Shown: positions 18,347 through 27,786 of the stretch, one piece after another
Numbering within the stretch: position 1 is the first letter of the stretch
How the letters are laid out: each line of letters starts with the position of its first letter
Source of the DNA: Cytobacillus sp. NJ13
Lineage (GTDB): Bacteria; Bacillota; Bacilli; Bacillales; Cytobacillaceae
Assembly: GCA_030348385.1 (NCBI GenBank)
Contig: JAUCFP010000006.1
Coordinates: 1,984,001-2,048,000, forward strand
DNA: 64,000 nucleotides
Reading direction: 5' to 3'
The notes under the pieces: model-generated
Told to the model about the DNA's origin: nothing
What the model saw: only the letters and a program-made list of their open reading frames with translations
Databases searched by the model: none
Program-made: the position numbers and the translations under genes

Positions 18347-19924
18347 TTATTCTGAGTCCATCGGATTATATAGTTTTACATCCGGATTTTTTTCCTGGAA
18401 CCATCGGAGTGCAAAGTCATTTTCAAATAGAAAAACGTTTTTGTCGTAACGGTCTTTAACCAGGAGACTTCTCCCACTGGAAAGATTTTCGTTGACCTCA
18501 TCGCCTTCTACCCAGCGGGCAATTTTTGAGCCTTGTCTTTCCATATAAACTTCTGTGTTATATTCATTTTTCATGCGGTGTTCAAAAACTTCAAATTGCA
18601 GCTGTCCTACCGCACCGAGAAGGTATTCTTCCATTTTTACAGTTTTAAACAGCTGAATGGCTCCTTCCTGCACCAGCTGCTGGATGCCCTTATGAAAATG
18701 TTTTTGCTTCATGACATTTTTGGCAGTTACTTTTACAAATAGCTCAGGTGTAAATTGAGGAAGACGTTCATATTGGAAATTATTTTTACCAGCGGTTAAT
18801 GTATCGCCAATCTGGTAAGTTCCCGGGTCATAAATTCCGATGATATCCCCGCTTACTGCAGAATCGACTGTACTTCTGTCATCAGCCATGAATTGTGTGG
18901 ACTGCGCAAGCTTGATGGACTTGCCGATTCTTGGTATATTCACAGCCATGCCACGTTCAAATTGGCCAGAACAAATTCTTAAAAATGCTATCCGGTCGCG
19001 ATGAGCAGGATTCATATTTGCCTGGATTTTAAATATGAAGCCAGAAAATTCTTCTGACAGCGGATCAATCTCCCCTGCTGTAGAATTCCTCGGCTGCGGC
19101 GGCGGTGCAAATTGGAGATATGACTCGAGAAATGTCTGTACGCCAAAGTTGGTCAGCGCGCTTCCAAAAAACACAGGAGTCAATTCACCTTTTTCAATTC
19201 TCTCTCTTGAAAACTCATTGCCCGCTTCATTTAACAGCATAATTTCTTCAAGAGTCTGATCATATAGCCCAGTATCCTTAATGGAGTGGTTTCCCTCTAT
19301 TTCGCCCTCCTCATTCAGGGAAATAAAGCGGTCCTCTTCTTCTACTCTGAATTGCTCAATTCGATTATTAAACCGATCATAAATTCCGAGGAATTCTTTT
19401 CCCATCCCGATTGGCCAGTTCATTGGATATGATTCAATTCCCATGACCTCTTCTAATTCTGCAAGGAGCTCAAGCGGTGCCTTCCCCTGGCGATCAAGCT
19501 TATTCATAAAAGTGAAAATCGGAATTCCTCTCATGCGGCAGACCTTGAATAATTTAAGTGTCTGCTCCTCGATGCCTTTCGCTGAGTCAATGATCATAAC
19601 AGCACTATCAACGGCTGTCAGCGTACGATACGTGTCTTCACTGAAATCCTGGTGCCCAGGAGTATCTAGAATATTAACGCGCGCACCATCATATTCAAAC
19701 TGCATCACACTGGAGGTAACAGAAATTCCGCGCTGCTTTTCAATTTCCATCCAGTCGCTTGTCGCATACTTGCCTGTCTTCTTCCCTTTAACTGTACCCG
19801 CGTCACGAATGGCACCCCCGAATAACAGGAGTTTTTCAGTCAGCGTCGTTTTACCGGCATCCGGGTGGGAAATGATTGCAAAGGTGCGTCGGGCTAAAAC
19901 TTCTTCTTTAAAATTTTTGGACAT
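18347..19924 (-). CDS. prfC: Peptide chain release factor 3
   Basis: The 525-aa translational GTPase has the P-loop [15 protein letters not shown], the switch region [23 protein letters not shown] and NKLD, and C-terminal RF3 domains with [13 protein letters not shown] and [19 protein letters not shown] segments. It recycles RF1 and RF2 from the ribosome after termination. RF3 is patchy among Bacillaceae and absent from B. subtilis, so its presence is a useful lineage marker. It is monocistronic. Confidence 0.95.
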   Translation of the reverse strand: MSKNFKEEVLARRTFAIISHPDAGKTTLTEKLLLFGGAIRDAGTVKGKKTGKYATSDWMEIEKQRGISVTSSVMQFEYDGARVNILDTPGHQDFSEDTYRTLTAVDSAVMIIDSAKGIEEQTLKLFKVCRMRGIPIFTFMNKLDRQGKAPLELLAELEEVMGIESYPMNWPIGMGKEFLGIYDRFNNRIEQFRVEEEDRFISLNEEGEIEGNHSIKDTGLYDQTLEEIMLLNEAGNEFSRERIEKGELTPVFFGSALTNFGVQTFLESYLQFAPPPQPRNSTAGEIDPLSEEFSGFIFKIQANMNPAHRDRIAFLRICSGQFERGMAVNIPRIGKSIKLAQSTQFMADDRSTVDSAVSGDIIGIYDPGTYQIGDTLTAGKNNFQYERLPQFTPELFVKVTAKNVMKQKHFHKGIQQLVQEGAIQLFKTVKMEEYLLGAVGQLQFEVFEHRMKNEYNTEVYMERQGSKIARWVEGDEVNENLSSGRSLLVKDRYDKNVFLFENDFALRWFQEKNPDVKLYNPMDSE

Positions 19925-20114
19925 ATTCGTTCCTCACTTACTTATATGAAAATTTGTTTATTAAGCAATCAATGTGTCACTTAATTATTGCAATACCTTC
20001 AATTTTATCGCTCCAAAGTAAAGTTTGCAACGCATTTTAAGATTGCATATTTCTTTTTATAATTCTTTTTCAGGCTTATAATAGTGAAACTAAATATAAA
20101 AAAGGAGGTTAATG

Positions 20115-20990
20115 ATGGACACAATTACTCATACATTATTCGGCTTGAGCCTTTACGGTGCAGTCGATAAACGAGATATGGATAAGAACTCCAAGAGGGC
20201 GTATTTACTTACCGCTGTCGGGGCTAGCCAAATTCCGGATATTGATGTCGTCTCCCGCTTATGGGATACAGAAGGACTTTATCAGATGTGGCACAGAGGC
20301 ATTACCCATTCAGTTTTCCTTACTCCGGTCTGGGCTCTGCTGTTTTTTCTGCTGTCCTTCCTGCTCTTCAAAGTTAAGGATAAGAAGCTTTTTCTGCTGG
20401 GTTGGCTTGCAGTTTTCATACATAATACAAGCGATTTATTCAATGCATGGGGAACAGGATACTTGGAACCATTTTCAAATATGAGGATTACCTTTGGCAC
20501 GATTCCTATTGTTGATTTAGTGATTTGGATCATCATGGGAACTGCTTATATTTTTTCAAGAAGAAACAAACTGAAATCACCCTACTACTTCAAAATGGCA
20601 TGGGCCTTTTTGCTTCTTCATGTTATAATCCAAAGCACACAGGGATTTATTATTTATAAGCAGTTTAATGATCAATATGATCAAGTTGCCCTGTCGGCAG
20701 ACTTTATTCCATGGACCTTTTCTGTCATTACCAAAAAAGATGATGAAATTACCATCTTTAATGATAACCTTTTTAAGAAAGAGGAAACCCAATATGTGCT
20801 TCAATCCAGAGAAACTGCTGATTTGGATAAATTGTTTTCTCAGCGTCCTGAAGCTAAAACCCTATATGAATGGTCCCCATTTGTCGTTCTGGTTGATGAT
20901 GATGAAAGGCTTGGCCTCTATGACCCCCGCTTTTACAGAAACGGTCAGTCTTTTTTGTTTGAATATATTGAGAAAAATACAGAAAGATGA
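20115..20990 (+). CDS. Membrane-bound metal-dependent hydrolase (YdjM/DUF457 type)
   Basis: The roughly 291-aa protein opens with MDTITHTLFGLSLYGA. It has the family's histidine/aspartate signature: THTLFG, PDIDVVSRLW, HRGITHSVF and a following cluster of hydrophobic helices to about residue 165. The extracytoplasmic C-terminal part is unassigned. The family is predicted to be zinc-dependent inner-membrane hydrolases; the substrate is unknown. Two adjacent ATGs exist, and the second (20115) has the better spacing to AAAGGAGG. Confidence 0.8.
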   Translation: MDTITHTLFGLSLYGAVDKRDMDKNSKRAYLLTAVGASQIPDIDVVSRLWDTEGLYQMWHRGITHSVFLTPVWALLFFLLSFLLFKVKDKKLFLLGWLAVFIHNTSDLFNAWGTGYLEPFSNMRITFGTIPIVDLVIWIIMGTAYIFSRRNKLKSPYYFKMAWAFLLLHVIIQSTQGFIIYKQFNDQYDQVALSADFIPWTFSVITKKDDEITIFNDNLFKKEETQYVLQSRETADLDKLFSQRPEAKTLYEWSPFVVLVDDDERLGLYDPRFYRNGQSFLFEYIEKNTER

Positions 20991-21014
20991 GCATCTTGCT
21001 CATCTTTTTTTATT
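20983..21014 (+). terminator. Intrinsic terminator
   Basis: A perfect 11-bp stem (AAAGATGAGCA / TGCTCATCTTT) that includes the stop codon is followed by seven T residues. Confidence 0.9.
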
Positions 21015-21135
21015 TTCACCATTCCTCCTGTATGTATAGAAATTTTTCATTAACACATAAAGGCAGTTGCAGCAGGTGCCTTAGCATCTATGTTAAGTGC
21101 TGCCATAGCTGGAATGCTGTTTTAAAAAATCACTT

Positions 21136-21170
21136 GAAAAATCCTCCCGTTAACAGCGGGAGGATTTTTC
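21136..21170. terminator. Terminator of the trehalose operon
   Basis: A perfect 14-bp stem (GAAAAATCCTCCCG / CGGGAGGATTTTTC) lies 5 bp beyond the treA stop. It is symmetrical and can work both ways. Confidence 0.9.
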
Positions 21171-21174
21171 ACTT

Positions 21175-22860
21175 TTATTTCTTTAAATAGTAGATAACGG
21201 ATTCATATGGCCTTAAATTTATGGTCTGTGCTGCCGAATGTGACTGATTGTAATTGGACAGTAAGATCTCATCTTTATATTCATCTGCTTGAACATGTTC
21301 AGGAATGATAAATGATGTTTCTTTCCCATAGAAATTATTCACGACCAGAAGCTTTTCATTATCACCATTTCGAACATAAGCAAACACATCAGGATGATCC
21401 TCAGAAATCAGTTCATAGTCTCCATACGTGATAATATCATACTGCTTGCGAAGCTGGATCAGCTTTTTATAATGATAAAAAATAGAATTCCCGTCCTTCA
21501 GAGCTCTTTCGGCATTTATTTCACTGTAATTTGATGCAACATTAATCCATGGCGTTCCATCTGTGAAACCGGCATTTTCAGATCCATCCCACTGAACTGG
21601 CGTCCGGGAATTGTCGCGTGATTTGCTTTTGAGAATATTTATAATTTCTTCTTCAAGCATTCCCTTTTCCTTAAGGATATTATAAACGTTCAGTGATTCT
21701 ACATCTCTGTAGTCTTCAATGCTTTCAAAGCCCGGGTTTGTCATGCCAAACTCTTCACCCTGATAAATATAAGGGGTCCCCTGCATCATATGAATGACTG
21801 TCGCCAGCATTTTAGCAGATTCGCGATGATATTTTCTGTCATCACCATATCTTGACACAACTCGAGGCTGATCATGATTGCACCAGAATAAAGCATTCCA
21901 GCCTCCGCCCTTGTGCATTTCAGCCTGCCACCTGGATAAAATCTGCTTTAATGCGCCAAAATCAAATTCAGCGAGTGCCCATTTCTCCCCATTAGGGTAA
22001 TCCACTTTCAAGTGATGAAAGTTGAAAGTCATGCTCAACTCTTCCCTCTCAGGCTTGGAATACTTTATACAATGATCAATGGATGTGGAGGACATTTCGC
22101 CAACTGTCATACTATCGTATTTCGAAAATACATTTTCATTCATTTCATGTAATAATTCGTGTATACGAGGTCCGTCTGTATAGAATTTTCTGCCGTCGCC
22201 AGGAGGCACAGACCCGTCATCATCGGGAAACTCCTGGTCTTTAGAAATCAGATTGATTACATCAAGTCTGAAGCCATCTACACCTTTTTCAAACCAGAAT
22301 TCCATCATGTCATACACTTTTTGGCGAAGTTCTTCATTTTCCCAATTTAGATCCGCCTGTGTGACATCAAAAAGATGGAGATAGTATTGGCCTGTTGCAT
22401 CATCATACTGCCATGCATTCCCGCCGAATTTAGATTCCCAGTTTGTCGGTTCGCTTCCATCGTCCTTAGGATCTTTCCAGATATAAAAATCACGGTATGG
22501 ATTGTTTTTTGATTTTTTTGCTTCCTGGAACCATTGATGTTCAGTGGAAGTATGGTTTACTACAATATCCATAATGATTTTTATGTCCCGGCTATGAGCC
22601 TCTTCAAGAAGCTTATCAAAGTCAGCTAAAGTTCCGTATTCTTCGTGAATGCTGAAATAGTCACTAATGTCATATCCGTTGTCGCGCTGCGGAGATTTAT
22701 AGATTGGCGTCAGCCAGACGACATCCACACCTAATTCTTTTAAATAATCAAGCTTGGCAATAATTCCAGGGATGTCTCCAACCCCATTTCCTGTCGTATC
22801 GTTAAAACTTTTTGGATAAATTTGATATACGACTGATTTTTTCCACCATGGTTGTTTCAT
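21175..22860 (-). CDS. treA: Trehalose-6-phosphate hydrolase (phospho-alpha-1,1-glucosidase)
   Basis: A 561-aa GH13 enzyme opening MKQPWWKKSVVYQIYPKSF with NDTTGNGVGDIPG. The catalytic triad regions are GFRLDVINL (nucleophile Asp), TVGEMSS (acid/base Glu) and CNHDQPR (Asp). From memory it agrees closely with B. subtilis TreA, including FDVTQADLNWENEE and NALFWCNHDQP. It cleaves cytoplasmic trehalose-6-phosphate to glucose and glucose-6-phosphate. The ATG at 22860 follows AGGTGTGA; an open frame extends 38 codons upstream without a site. It is the last gene of the tre operon. Confidence 0.93.
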   Translation of the reverse strand: MKQPWWKKSVVYQIYPKSFNDTTGNGVGDIPGIIAKLDYLKELGVDVVWLTPIYKSPQRDNGYDISDYFSIHEEYGTLADFDKLLEEAHSRDIKIIMDIVVNHTSTEHQWFQEAKKSKNNPYRDFYIWKDPKDDGSEPTNWESKFGGNAWQYDDATGQYYLHLFDVTQADLNWENEELRQKVYDMMEFWFEKGVDGFRLDVINLISKDQEFPDDDGSVPPGDGRKFYTDGPRIHELLHEMNENVFSKYDSMTVGEMSSTSIDHCIKYSKPEREELSMTFNFHHLKVDYPNGEKWALAEFDFGALKQILSRWQAEMHKGGGWNALFWCNHDQPRVVSRYGDDRKYHRESAKMLATVIHMMQGTPYIYQGEEFGMTNPGFESIEDYRDVESLNVYNILKEKGMLEEEIINILKSKSRDNSRTPVQWDGSENAGFTDGTPWINVASNYSEINAERALKDGNSIFYHYKKLIQLRKQYDIITYGDYELISEDHPDVFAYVRNGDNEKLLVVNNFYGKETSFIIPEHVQADEYKDEILLSNYNQSHSAAQTINLRPYESVIYYLKK

Positions 22861-22942
22861 TAGAATCACACCTGTTTTAATTTTTTTGAAATTGAGTTTT
22901 TTTAGCTTTTGGCTAAATGAGGTAATGCTTATTATTCTGCCC

Positions 22943-23069
22943 GTTGATTTCCGCTGCAGGCACTCGCTTTCCACGGGGCTACCGGGAGCCTCCTCGACGC
23001 TCTGCGTCTGCGGGGTCTCCCCTGGTTCGCTACTCCCGTAGGAGTCTCGCGCCTTCCGCTCCTATCAAC
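22943..23069. repeat. Structured Bacillus intergenic repeat (127 bp)
   Basis: The element has GTTGAT / ATCAAC termini, with TTCCGCT near the left end and CTTCCGCTCC near the right. It is GC-rich and palindromic inside: GGGAGCC...CGACGC / GCGTC...GGTCTCCC, plus CTCCCGTAGGAGTCTCGCG. I recognise this as a noncoding repeat scattered through intergenic regions of many Bacillaceae genomes (consensus recalled, not searched). It lies between malL and treA, inside one operon, and its GC content is far above the surroundings. Confidence 0.75.
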
Positions 23070-23173
23070 TCAGTAGTTAAATTTAGTTGGCTGAATACAA
23101 AAACTCGAAACTGCATTCCGCTTATTTTAATCAATACCGTCAGCTACCAGCGTACTCATCAACATTCCATCTT

Positions 23174-24850
23174 TTAGCTGTTAAAAAGAAGGACCTGAGC
23201 TTCATAGGGGCGCAGCTTAATTGTTCCGCTTACTTGTATATCTTGATAATTCCCAATCAGCGTTTCAAATTTCTTTTTCTGGATGTTTGCAGGGAGTTCG
23301 ACTTCAGGGTTCCCTCCATAGAAGTTGCACAAGACAAGAAGGATCTGATTGCCCAATGTTCTTGTATAAGTGTACACTTCGGGATGATGATCAAGTATCA
23401 GGTTATACTTGCCGTAAACAATAATTTCATTTTTCTTCCTAAGTTCAATAAGCTTTTTATAGTAATGAAAAACAGAGTCAGGATCTTTCATGGCCTTTTC
23501 CACATTAATGTCATTATAGTTAGGATTTACTTTTATCCATGGGGTTCCAGCTGTAAATCCTCCGTGCTCTGATGAATCCCATTGCATCGGTGTCCGGGCG
23601 TTGTCACGCCCTTTTGCATAGATGCTTTCAAGGGCCTTATCCTCTGTCCAGCCATCGTTAAGAGCATCTTTATAGAAATTAAGTGTTTCTATATCTCTGT
23701 ATTCTTCAATGCTTGAGAAACGGACATTCGTCATTCCAATTTCTTCACCCTGATAAACATAAGGAGTTCCCTTCATCATATGAAGCAATGTTGCGAGCAT
23801 CTTAGCCGACTTTTCCCTATGCTCTCCTTCATTCCCGAATCTTGAAACAGAGCGGGGCTGGTCATGATTATTAAAGTAAAGACTGTTCCAGCCAACTTCA
23901 TCCAGCTCATTTTGCCATTTTGTCAAATTTGTTTTTAAGTCATACAGATCAAGGGACTTAAGATCCCATTTGCCATTTGGCCCGTTATCCAGGCTAACAT
24001 GTTCAAATTGAAAGACCATATTTAATTCATTGCGTGATTCCCCTGTATATTGCCTGGCCCACTCAGGAGTCACACCGGGCATTTCGCCAACAGTCATAAC
24101 ATCATACTTCGATAAGGCCTTTTCATTCATCTCCCGCAGGTATTCATGAATTCTTGGGCCGTTTCGATAATACTTGCTTCCTGAAGCATATTTCTTCCCA
24201 GGCTTCGGTTCATCATTAGGAAGTCCCTCCACTTTGGAGATAAAGTTGACTACATCCATTCTGAATCCATCAATGCCTTTTTCGAGCCACCATGTCATCA
24301 TGTTGTATATTTCATTTCTTAGTTCCGGATTATCCCAATTTAAATCTGGCTGTTTCTTTGAAAACAGATGCAAATAATATTCTCCTGTTTTATCATCAAG
24401 CTCCCAGGCGGATCCGCCGAAATTGCTTCCCCAGTTATTCGGCTCTTTTCTATTCCTTCCTTCGCGCCATATATAATAATCCCTGTATGGATTGTCTTTG
24501 GATTTTCTGGACTCTGCAAACCAGATATGTTCGTCAGAACTATGGTTTACCACCAGGTCCATAATGAGTTTAATCTCTCTCTTATGCATCTCTCCGAGAA
24601 GTTCTTCCCAATCTTCCATTGTTCCTAACTCACTCATAATATCCTGATAATCGCTGATATCATAGCCATTATCATCATTTGGCGATTTATAAACCGGTGA
24701 AAGCCAGACCACATCAATTCCAAGCTCTTTCAAATAATCCAGCCTGGAGATGATTCCCTGCAAATCTCCTATTCCATCTCCATTGCTATCCATGAAGCTC
24801 CGCGGGTATATTTGGTAAACTACACTTTCTTTCCACCATTGCTTCTTCAT
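23174..24850 (-). CDS. malL: Oligo-1,6-glucosidase / alpha-glucosidase (GH13)
   Basis: A 558-aa GH13 protein starting MKKQWWKESVVYQIYPRSFMD. The nucleophile Asp lies in GFRMDVVNF, the acid/base Glu in TVGEMPG and the third Asp in NNHDQPR. SPVYKSPNDDNGYDISDYQ and the FNNHDQPR variant fit oligo-1,6-glucosidases rather than TreA, whose copy lies downstream. It cleaves isomaltose-type alpha-1,6 bonds, perhaps sucrose or maltose. The ATG at 24850 has GGAGG 7 nt upstream. Its insertion between treP and treA links two disaccharide pathways. Confidence 0.85.
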   Translation of the reverse strand: MKKQWWKESVVYQIYPRSFMDSNGDGIGDLQGIISRLDYLKELGIDVVWLSPVYKSPNDDNGYDISDYQDIMSELGTMEDWEELLGEMHKREIKLIMDLVVNHSSDEHIWFAESRKSKDNPYRDYYIWREGRNRKEPNNWGSNFGGSAWELDDKTGEYYLHLFSKKQPDLNWDNPELRNEIYNMMTWWLEKGIDGFRMDVVNFISKVEGLPNDEPKPGKKYASGSKYYRNGPRIHEYLREMNEKALSKYDVMTVGEMPGVTPEWARQYTGESRNELNMVFQFEHVSLDNGPNGKWDLKSLDLYDLKTNLTKWQNELDEVGWNSLYFNNHDQPRSVSRFGNEGEHREKSAKMLATLLHMMKGTPYVYQGEEIGMTNVRFSSIEEYRDIETLNFYKDALNDGWTEDKALESIYAKGRDNARTPMQWDSSEHGGFTAGTPWIKVNPNYNDINVEKAMKDPDSVFHYYKKLIELRKKNEIIVYGKYNLILDHHPEVYTYTRTLGNQILLVLCNFYGGNPEVELPANIQKKKFETLIGNYQDIQVSGTIKLRPYEAQVLLFNS

Positions 24851-24937
24851 ACGGTGACCTCCGATATTTACATTTTTGTGCAAGTCTCATAAAATGGCGA
24901 TACCATGGAATCATAAAACCCCATGGCATCAATCTTT

Positions 24938-26344
24938 CTATTCTGCTTTTTTAAATTTCGAGAAAGCTAAAGTCAATACAAACGGTACGACAAGTGCAAT
25001 ACCCATTCCGATAAAGAAAGCACCCCAGTTTTCCGCAAAGATGGAGAAGAATGCCGGCAAGCCTCCGACACCTATTGACGGTGCCTTAACTCCATTAATA
25101 GTAATGAAGATTCCTGCAATTGCTGACCCAATAATCGCTGCAAAGAACGGGTACTTAAAGCGAAGATTCACCCCGAACATAGCCGGTTCGGTTACGCCAA
25201 GCCACGCTGATACTGACGAAGTAAGCGCAAGCCCTTTCAGCTTTTCGTTCCCTTTGCTTAACAGCATCATGGCAAAAGCGGCGGAACCCTGTGCAATATT
25301 GGACAATGCAACCATCGGCCATAAAAACGTGCCGCCAATGCTGCCGATTAACTGCAGATCAACTGCCAGGAACGTATGATGCATACCAGTGATAACGAGA
25401 GGGGCATACAATCCTCCGTATATCAGGCCTCCAAGGGCAGGAACAGCATCAAAGATTCCGACAACCCCATTTGTAATCCAGCTGCCGATCGTAAATGTAA
25501 TTGGTCCAATGGCAATAAAAGAAAGAAATCCAGTGATCAGTAAAGCGATCGGTGCGACAGTCAGAAGCTGAAAAGCATCAGGAATTCTATTTCGCAGAAA
25601 TACTTCTATCTTAGCCAATACGTATGAAGCAAATAATACAGGCAATACCTGCCCCTGGTAACCTACCTTTTCAATTTCAAGACCGAATAAATTCCACTTC
25701 GGAACTTCTTCTGCTGAACCATAGCCCCATGCATTTAATAGATCCGGGTGCACTAGCATTAAACCCAGCACAATACCAAGAAGAGGACTTCCGCCAAACC
25801 GGTTAACAGCACTCCATCCAATCAAACCGGGAAGGAATACGAAAGCTGTATTGGCAATCAGGTTAATGATGCCAGCCAGATCAGCCCAGTTGGTATAAAC
25901 TTCAACAAAAGACTTATCATCGAAGAAAATATCCGGTGCGGTCATAATATTGTTGATCCCCATCAGCAAACCAGCTGTTACGATAGCTGGGAGGATTGGA
26001 ATAAAAATATCTGCAAGTGTTTTAATGCCGCGCTGCAATGGATTTAAGTTTTCAGCAGCAGCATTTTTTGTTTCTTCTTTTGACGATTCGCCAACTCCTG
26101 TTGCTTCTGTCATTTCTTTATACACTTTATCAACGAGGCCTTGTCCAATAACTACCTGGAATTGTCCATTTGTGGAAAAAGAACCTTTCACAATATCTAT
26201 ATTTTCGAGTTTTTCTTTATTGACTTTCCCTTCATCTTTTAACGCAAAACGCAGCCGTGTAACACAATGAGTAGCAGCTGCGATATTATCCTTGCCCCCG
26301 ATAGCTCCTACAATTTTCTCTGCTGACTCTTTATTTGTAGCCAT
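24938..26344 (-). CDS. treP: PTS trehalose-specific EIIBC component
   Basis: The 468-aa protein has an EIIB domain (1-90) with the phosphorylated Cys27 in AATHCVTRLRFAL. A membrane EIIC domain follows, with NPLQRGIKTLADIFIPILPAI, SAVNRFGGSPLLGIVLG and ITGMHHTFLAVDLQLI. It closely follows B. subtilis TreP and has no IIA domain, so it would use a glucose-type IIA from elsewhere. The start at 26344 follows GGAGGAGAG. It is the first gene of treP-malL-treA. Confidence 0.93.
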   Translation of the reverse strand: MATNKESAEKIVGAIGGKDNIAAATHCVTRLRFALKDEGKVNKEKLENIDIVKGSFSTNGQFQVVIGQGLVDKVYKEMTEATGVGESSKEETKNAAAENLNPLQRGIKTLADIFIPILPAIVTAGLLMGINNIMTAPDIFFDDKSFVEVYTNWADLAGIINLIANTAFVFLPGLIGWSAVNRFGGSPLLGIVLGLMLVHPDLLNAWGYGSAEEVPKWNLFGLEIEKVGYQGQVLPVLFASYVLAKIEVFLRNRIPDAFQLLTVAPIALLITGFLSFIAIGPITFTIGSWITNGVVGIFDAVPALGGLIYGGLYAPLVITGMHHTFLAVDLQLIGSIGGTFLWPMVALSNIAQGSAAFAMMLLSKGNEKLKGLALTSSVSAWLGVTEPAMFGVNLRFKYPFFAAIIGSAIAGIFITINGVKAPSIGVGGLPAFFSIFAENWGAFFIGMGIALVVPFVLTLAFSKFKKAE

Positions 26345-26451
26345 TCTTCGCTCTCCTCCTGTTACCGTTTTCATACAAAAGAAAAAAACAGTTATAAGGT
26401 TCTTATTTATTGTTCTCGACACTTACAAATATATCCAAATTACAAATCAAC

Positions 26452-26463
26452 TTGTATATACAT
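26452..26463. promoter_or_regulatory. TreR-type operator 1
   Basis: The near-perfect palindrome TTGTATATACAT matches the tTGTATATACAa half-sites of the TreR operator. It lies downstream of the predicted treP transcription start. Confidence 0.75.
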
Positions 26464-26467
26464 GAAC

Positions 26468-26481
26468 TGTTTACGCTTTCA
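26468..26481. promoter_or_regulatory. cre site (CcpA)
   Basis: The minus-strand TGAAAGCGTAAACA matches the cre consensus TGWAANCGNTNWCA at all but one position. It lies between the two TreR-type operators and over the predicted start site, which fits carbon catabolite repression of trehalose uptake. Confidence 0.7.
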
Positions 26482-26509
26482 TTCTATCTTGTATATACAT
26501 GTTAGTCAA
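26481..26509 (-). promoter_or_regulatory. treP promoter with TreR-type operator 2 in the spacer
   Basis: TTGACT (26504-26509) and TAGAAT (26481-26486) are 17 bp apart on the minus strand. The second TTGTATATACAT operator (26489-26500) lies inside the spacer, so a bound repressor would block RNA polymerase. The operators are 37 bp apart. Confidence 0.75.
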
Positions 26510-26570
26510 CCATTTTTTCTTTCCCCTCTTTTCTATACCCATTCAATCGCTTCGGAAGCCAGAAAATAAA

Positions 26571-26610
26571 AAAAACCGGCTTCGAGACTAATTTGTCTGC
26601 AAAGCCGGTT
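26571..26610 (-). terminator. Intrinsic terminator of tatA
   Basis: The stem AACCGGCTT / AAGCCGGTT has an inner AGAC...GTCT pairing and is followed by T8 on the minus strand. Confidence 0.85.
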
Positions 26611-26628
26611 CTAAACCTATTGAATAGG

Positions 26629-26802
26629 TTATTTCCTTTTATCATCGTCATCATCTTTTGTGAGTTCACGGGTAGATTTCTTAAATTCTTTTAAGGTCTC
26701 CCCGAACGCTCTCCCTATTTCAGGAAGTTTCTTAGGGCCAAAAATAATCAGAGCCAGAACCAGGATGAGAATTAAACCTGGAATACCGATGTTGGATAAC
26801 AT
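26629..26802 (-). CDS. tatA: Twin-arginine translocase subunit TatA
   Basis: The 57-aa protein has a single N-terminal transmembrane helix ([16 protein letters not shown]). The [22 protein letters not shown] hinge and amphipathic helix follow, then an acidic-basic tail (DDDDDKRK). It forms the pore-like component of the Tat pathway with a TatC, which is not nearby. The ATG at 26802 is 8 nt from AAGGAG; a GTG three codons earlier overlaps that site. Confidence 0.93.
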   Translation of the reverse strand: MLSNIGIPGLILILVLALIIFGPKKLPEIGRAFGETLKEFKKSTRELTKDDDDDKRK

Positions 26803-26925
26803 GCTGAACACTCCTTATATATCATATCGCTTGAGGCAGTAGTAATCATGTTCATTGTCCATTATAGTGGATTGATTAAAAAAATCATAGCATGAGAGCA
26901 ATTTTCATGAAGTCACGTTTTTTGA

Positions 26926-27639
26926 CTATTTAAAGGCTCTATCAAGTTCATCCAGCACTTCACCAATTTTGCGATCATGGATCACTTCATCAGCATAAAT
27001 GTCGAAATCCGTAGGCTCCATATTAATAATCACTAGTTTTGCTCCGTTTTGTTTGGCTATCAGCGGAAACTGATTTGCAGGTGTTACAGTCAAGGATGAT
27101 CCCAGAACAATAAAAAGTTCTGCCTTTTCAGTTTCATCTGCTGCGAAATCTAAAGCCTCCTCAGGAAGCATTTCCCCAAACAAAACTACTGAAGGACGGA
27201 GCACACCCCCGCAACTGCATTGGAATTGTCCATGCAAATACCCCTCGCTCGGGAACTCTTTTTTACATTTCTGGCAATGGAGTTTCTGCAAATTCCCATG
27301 GAGCTCTGATATTTTTTTACTTCCCGCCAGTCCATGAAATCCATCCACATTCTGGGTGATAATGCTCTTAATAATATCTCTCTTTTCCCAATCTGCAAGA
27401 ATATAGTGCCCTTGATGGGGAGTGCACTCCTTAAGCCCGATTACCCTGTGCCGATAAAATTCTATAAACTCGTTCACATTTTCATTTAATGCTTCTGTAC
27501 TGGCTATTTTTCCAGGATCTTTCCCATTCCATAATCCATTATTGGCAGACCTGAAATCAGGCAGTCCGCTTTCCGTCGACATTCCTGCTCCAGTTAATAT
27601 TACTGTATAATTTGATTCCTTCAGCCATTTCTCAAGCAT
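26926..27639 (-). CDS. SIR2-family NAD-dependent protein deacylase
   Basis: The 237-aa sirtuin has GAGMSTESGLPDFRS for NAD binding, TQNVDGFH and the catalytic His in ELHGN. Four zinc cysteines lie in HCQKC and CSC, and GSSLTVTPANQFP follows. It removes acyl groups from lysine side chains, with NAD+ as co-substrate. B. subtilis SrtN is the likely counterpart. It stands alone, starting at an ATG after GGGAG. Confidence 0.92.
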   Translation of the reverse strand: MLEKWLKESNYTVILTGAGMSTESGLPDFRSANNGLWNGKDPGKIASTEALNENVNEFIEFYRHRVIGLKECTPHQGHYILADWEKRDIIKSIITQNVDGFHGLAGSKKISELHGNLQKLHCQKCKKEFPSEGYLHGQFQCSCGGVLRPSVVLFGEMLPEEALDFAADETEKAELFIVLGSSLTVTPANQFPLIAKQNGAKLVIINMEPTDFDIYADEVIHDRKIGEVLDELDRAFK

Positions 27640-27786
27640 AGATATCAGCTCCCAATAAGGTTTTGTTACAGGTTAAATTTGATTTCCATTTATTTCTCCC
27701 ACTCAAATGTTTATGTCATGTCAGGTATGCGGTAAATACTAGATTATAACTGTTTATGCGAATTATCAAATATAGGAGTGATAGCT

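Noticed and set aside
21058..21125. Short stretch that can be read as KAVAAGALASMLSAAIAGMLF, like a small hydrophobic peptide
   Set aside because: No start codon or ribosome-binding site precedes it after an in-frame stop. It is too short to support as a gene; at most a relic.
22861..22974. 38-codon N-terminal extension of TreA reaching into the repeat element
   Set aside because: No ribosome-binding site upstream, and the extension is partly encoded by the noncoding repeat. Family members start at MKQPWWKK-like sequence.
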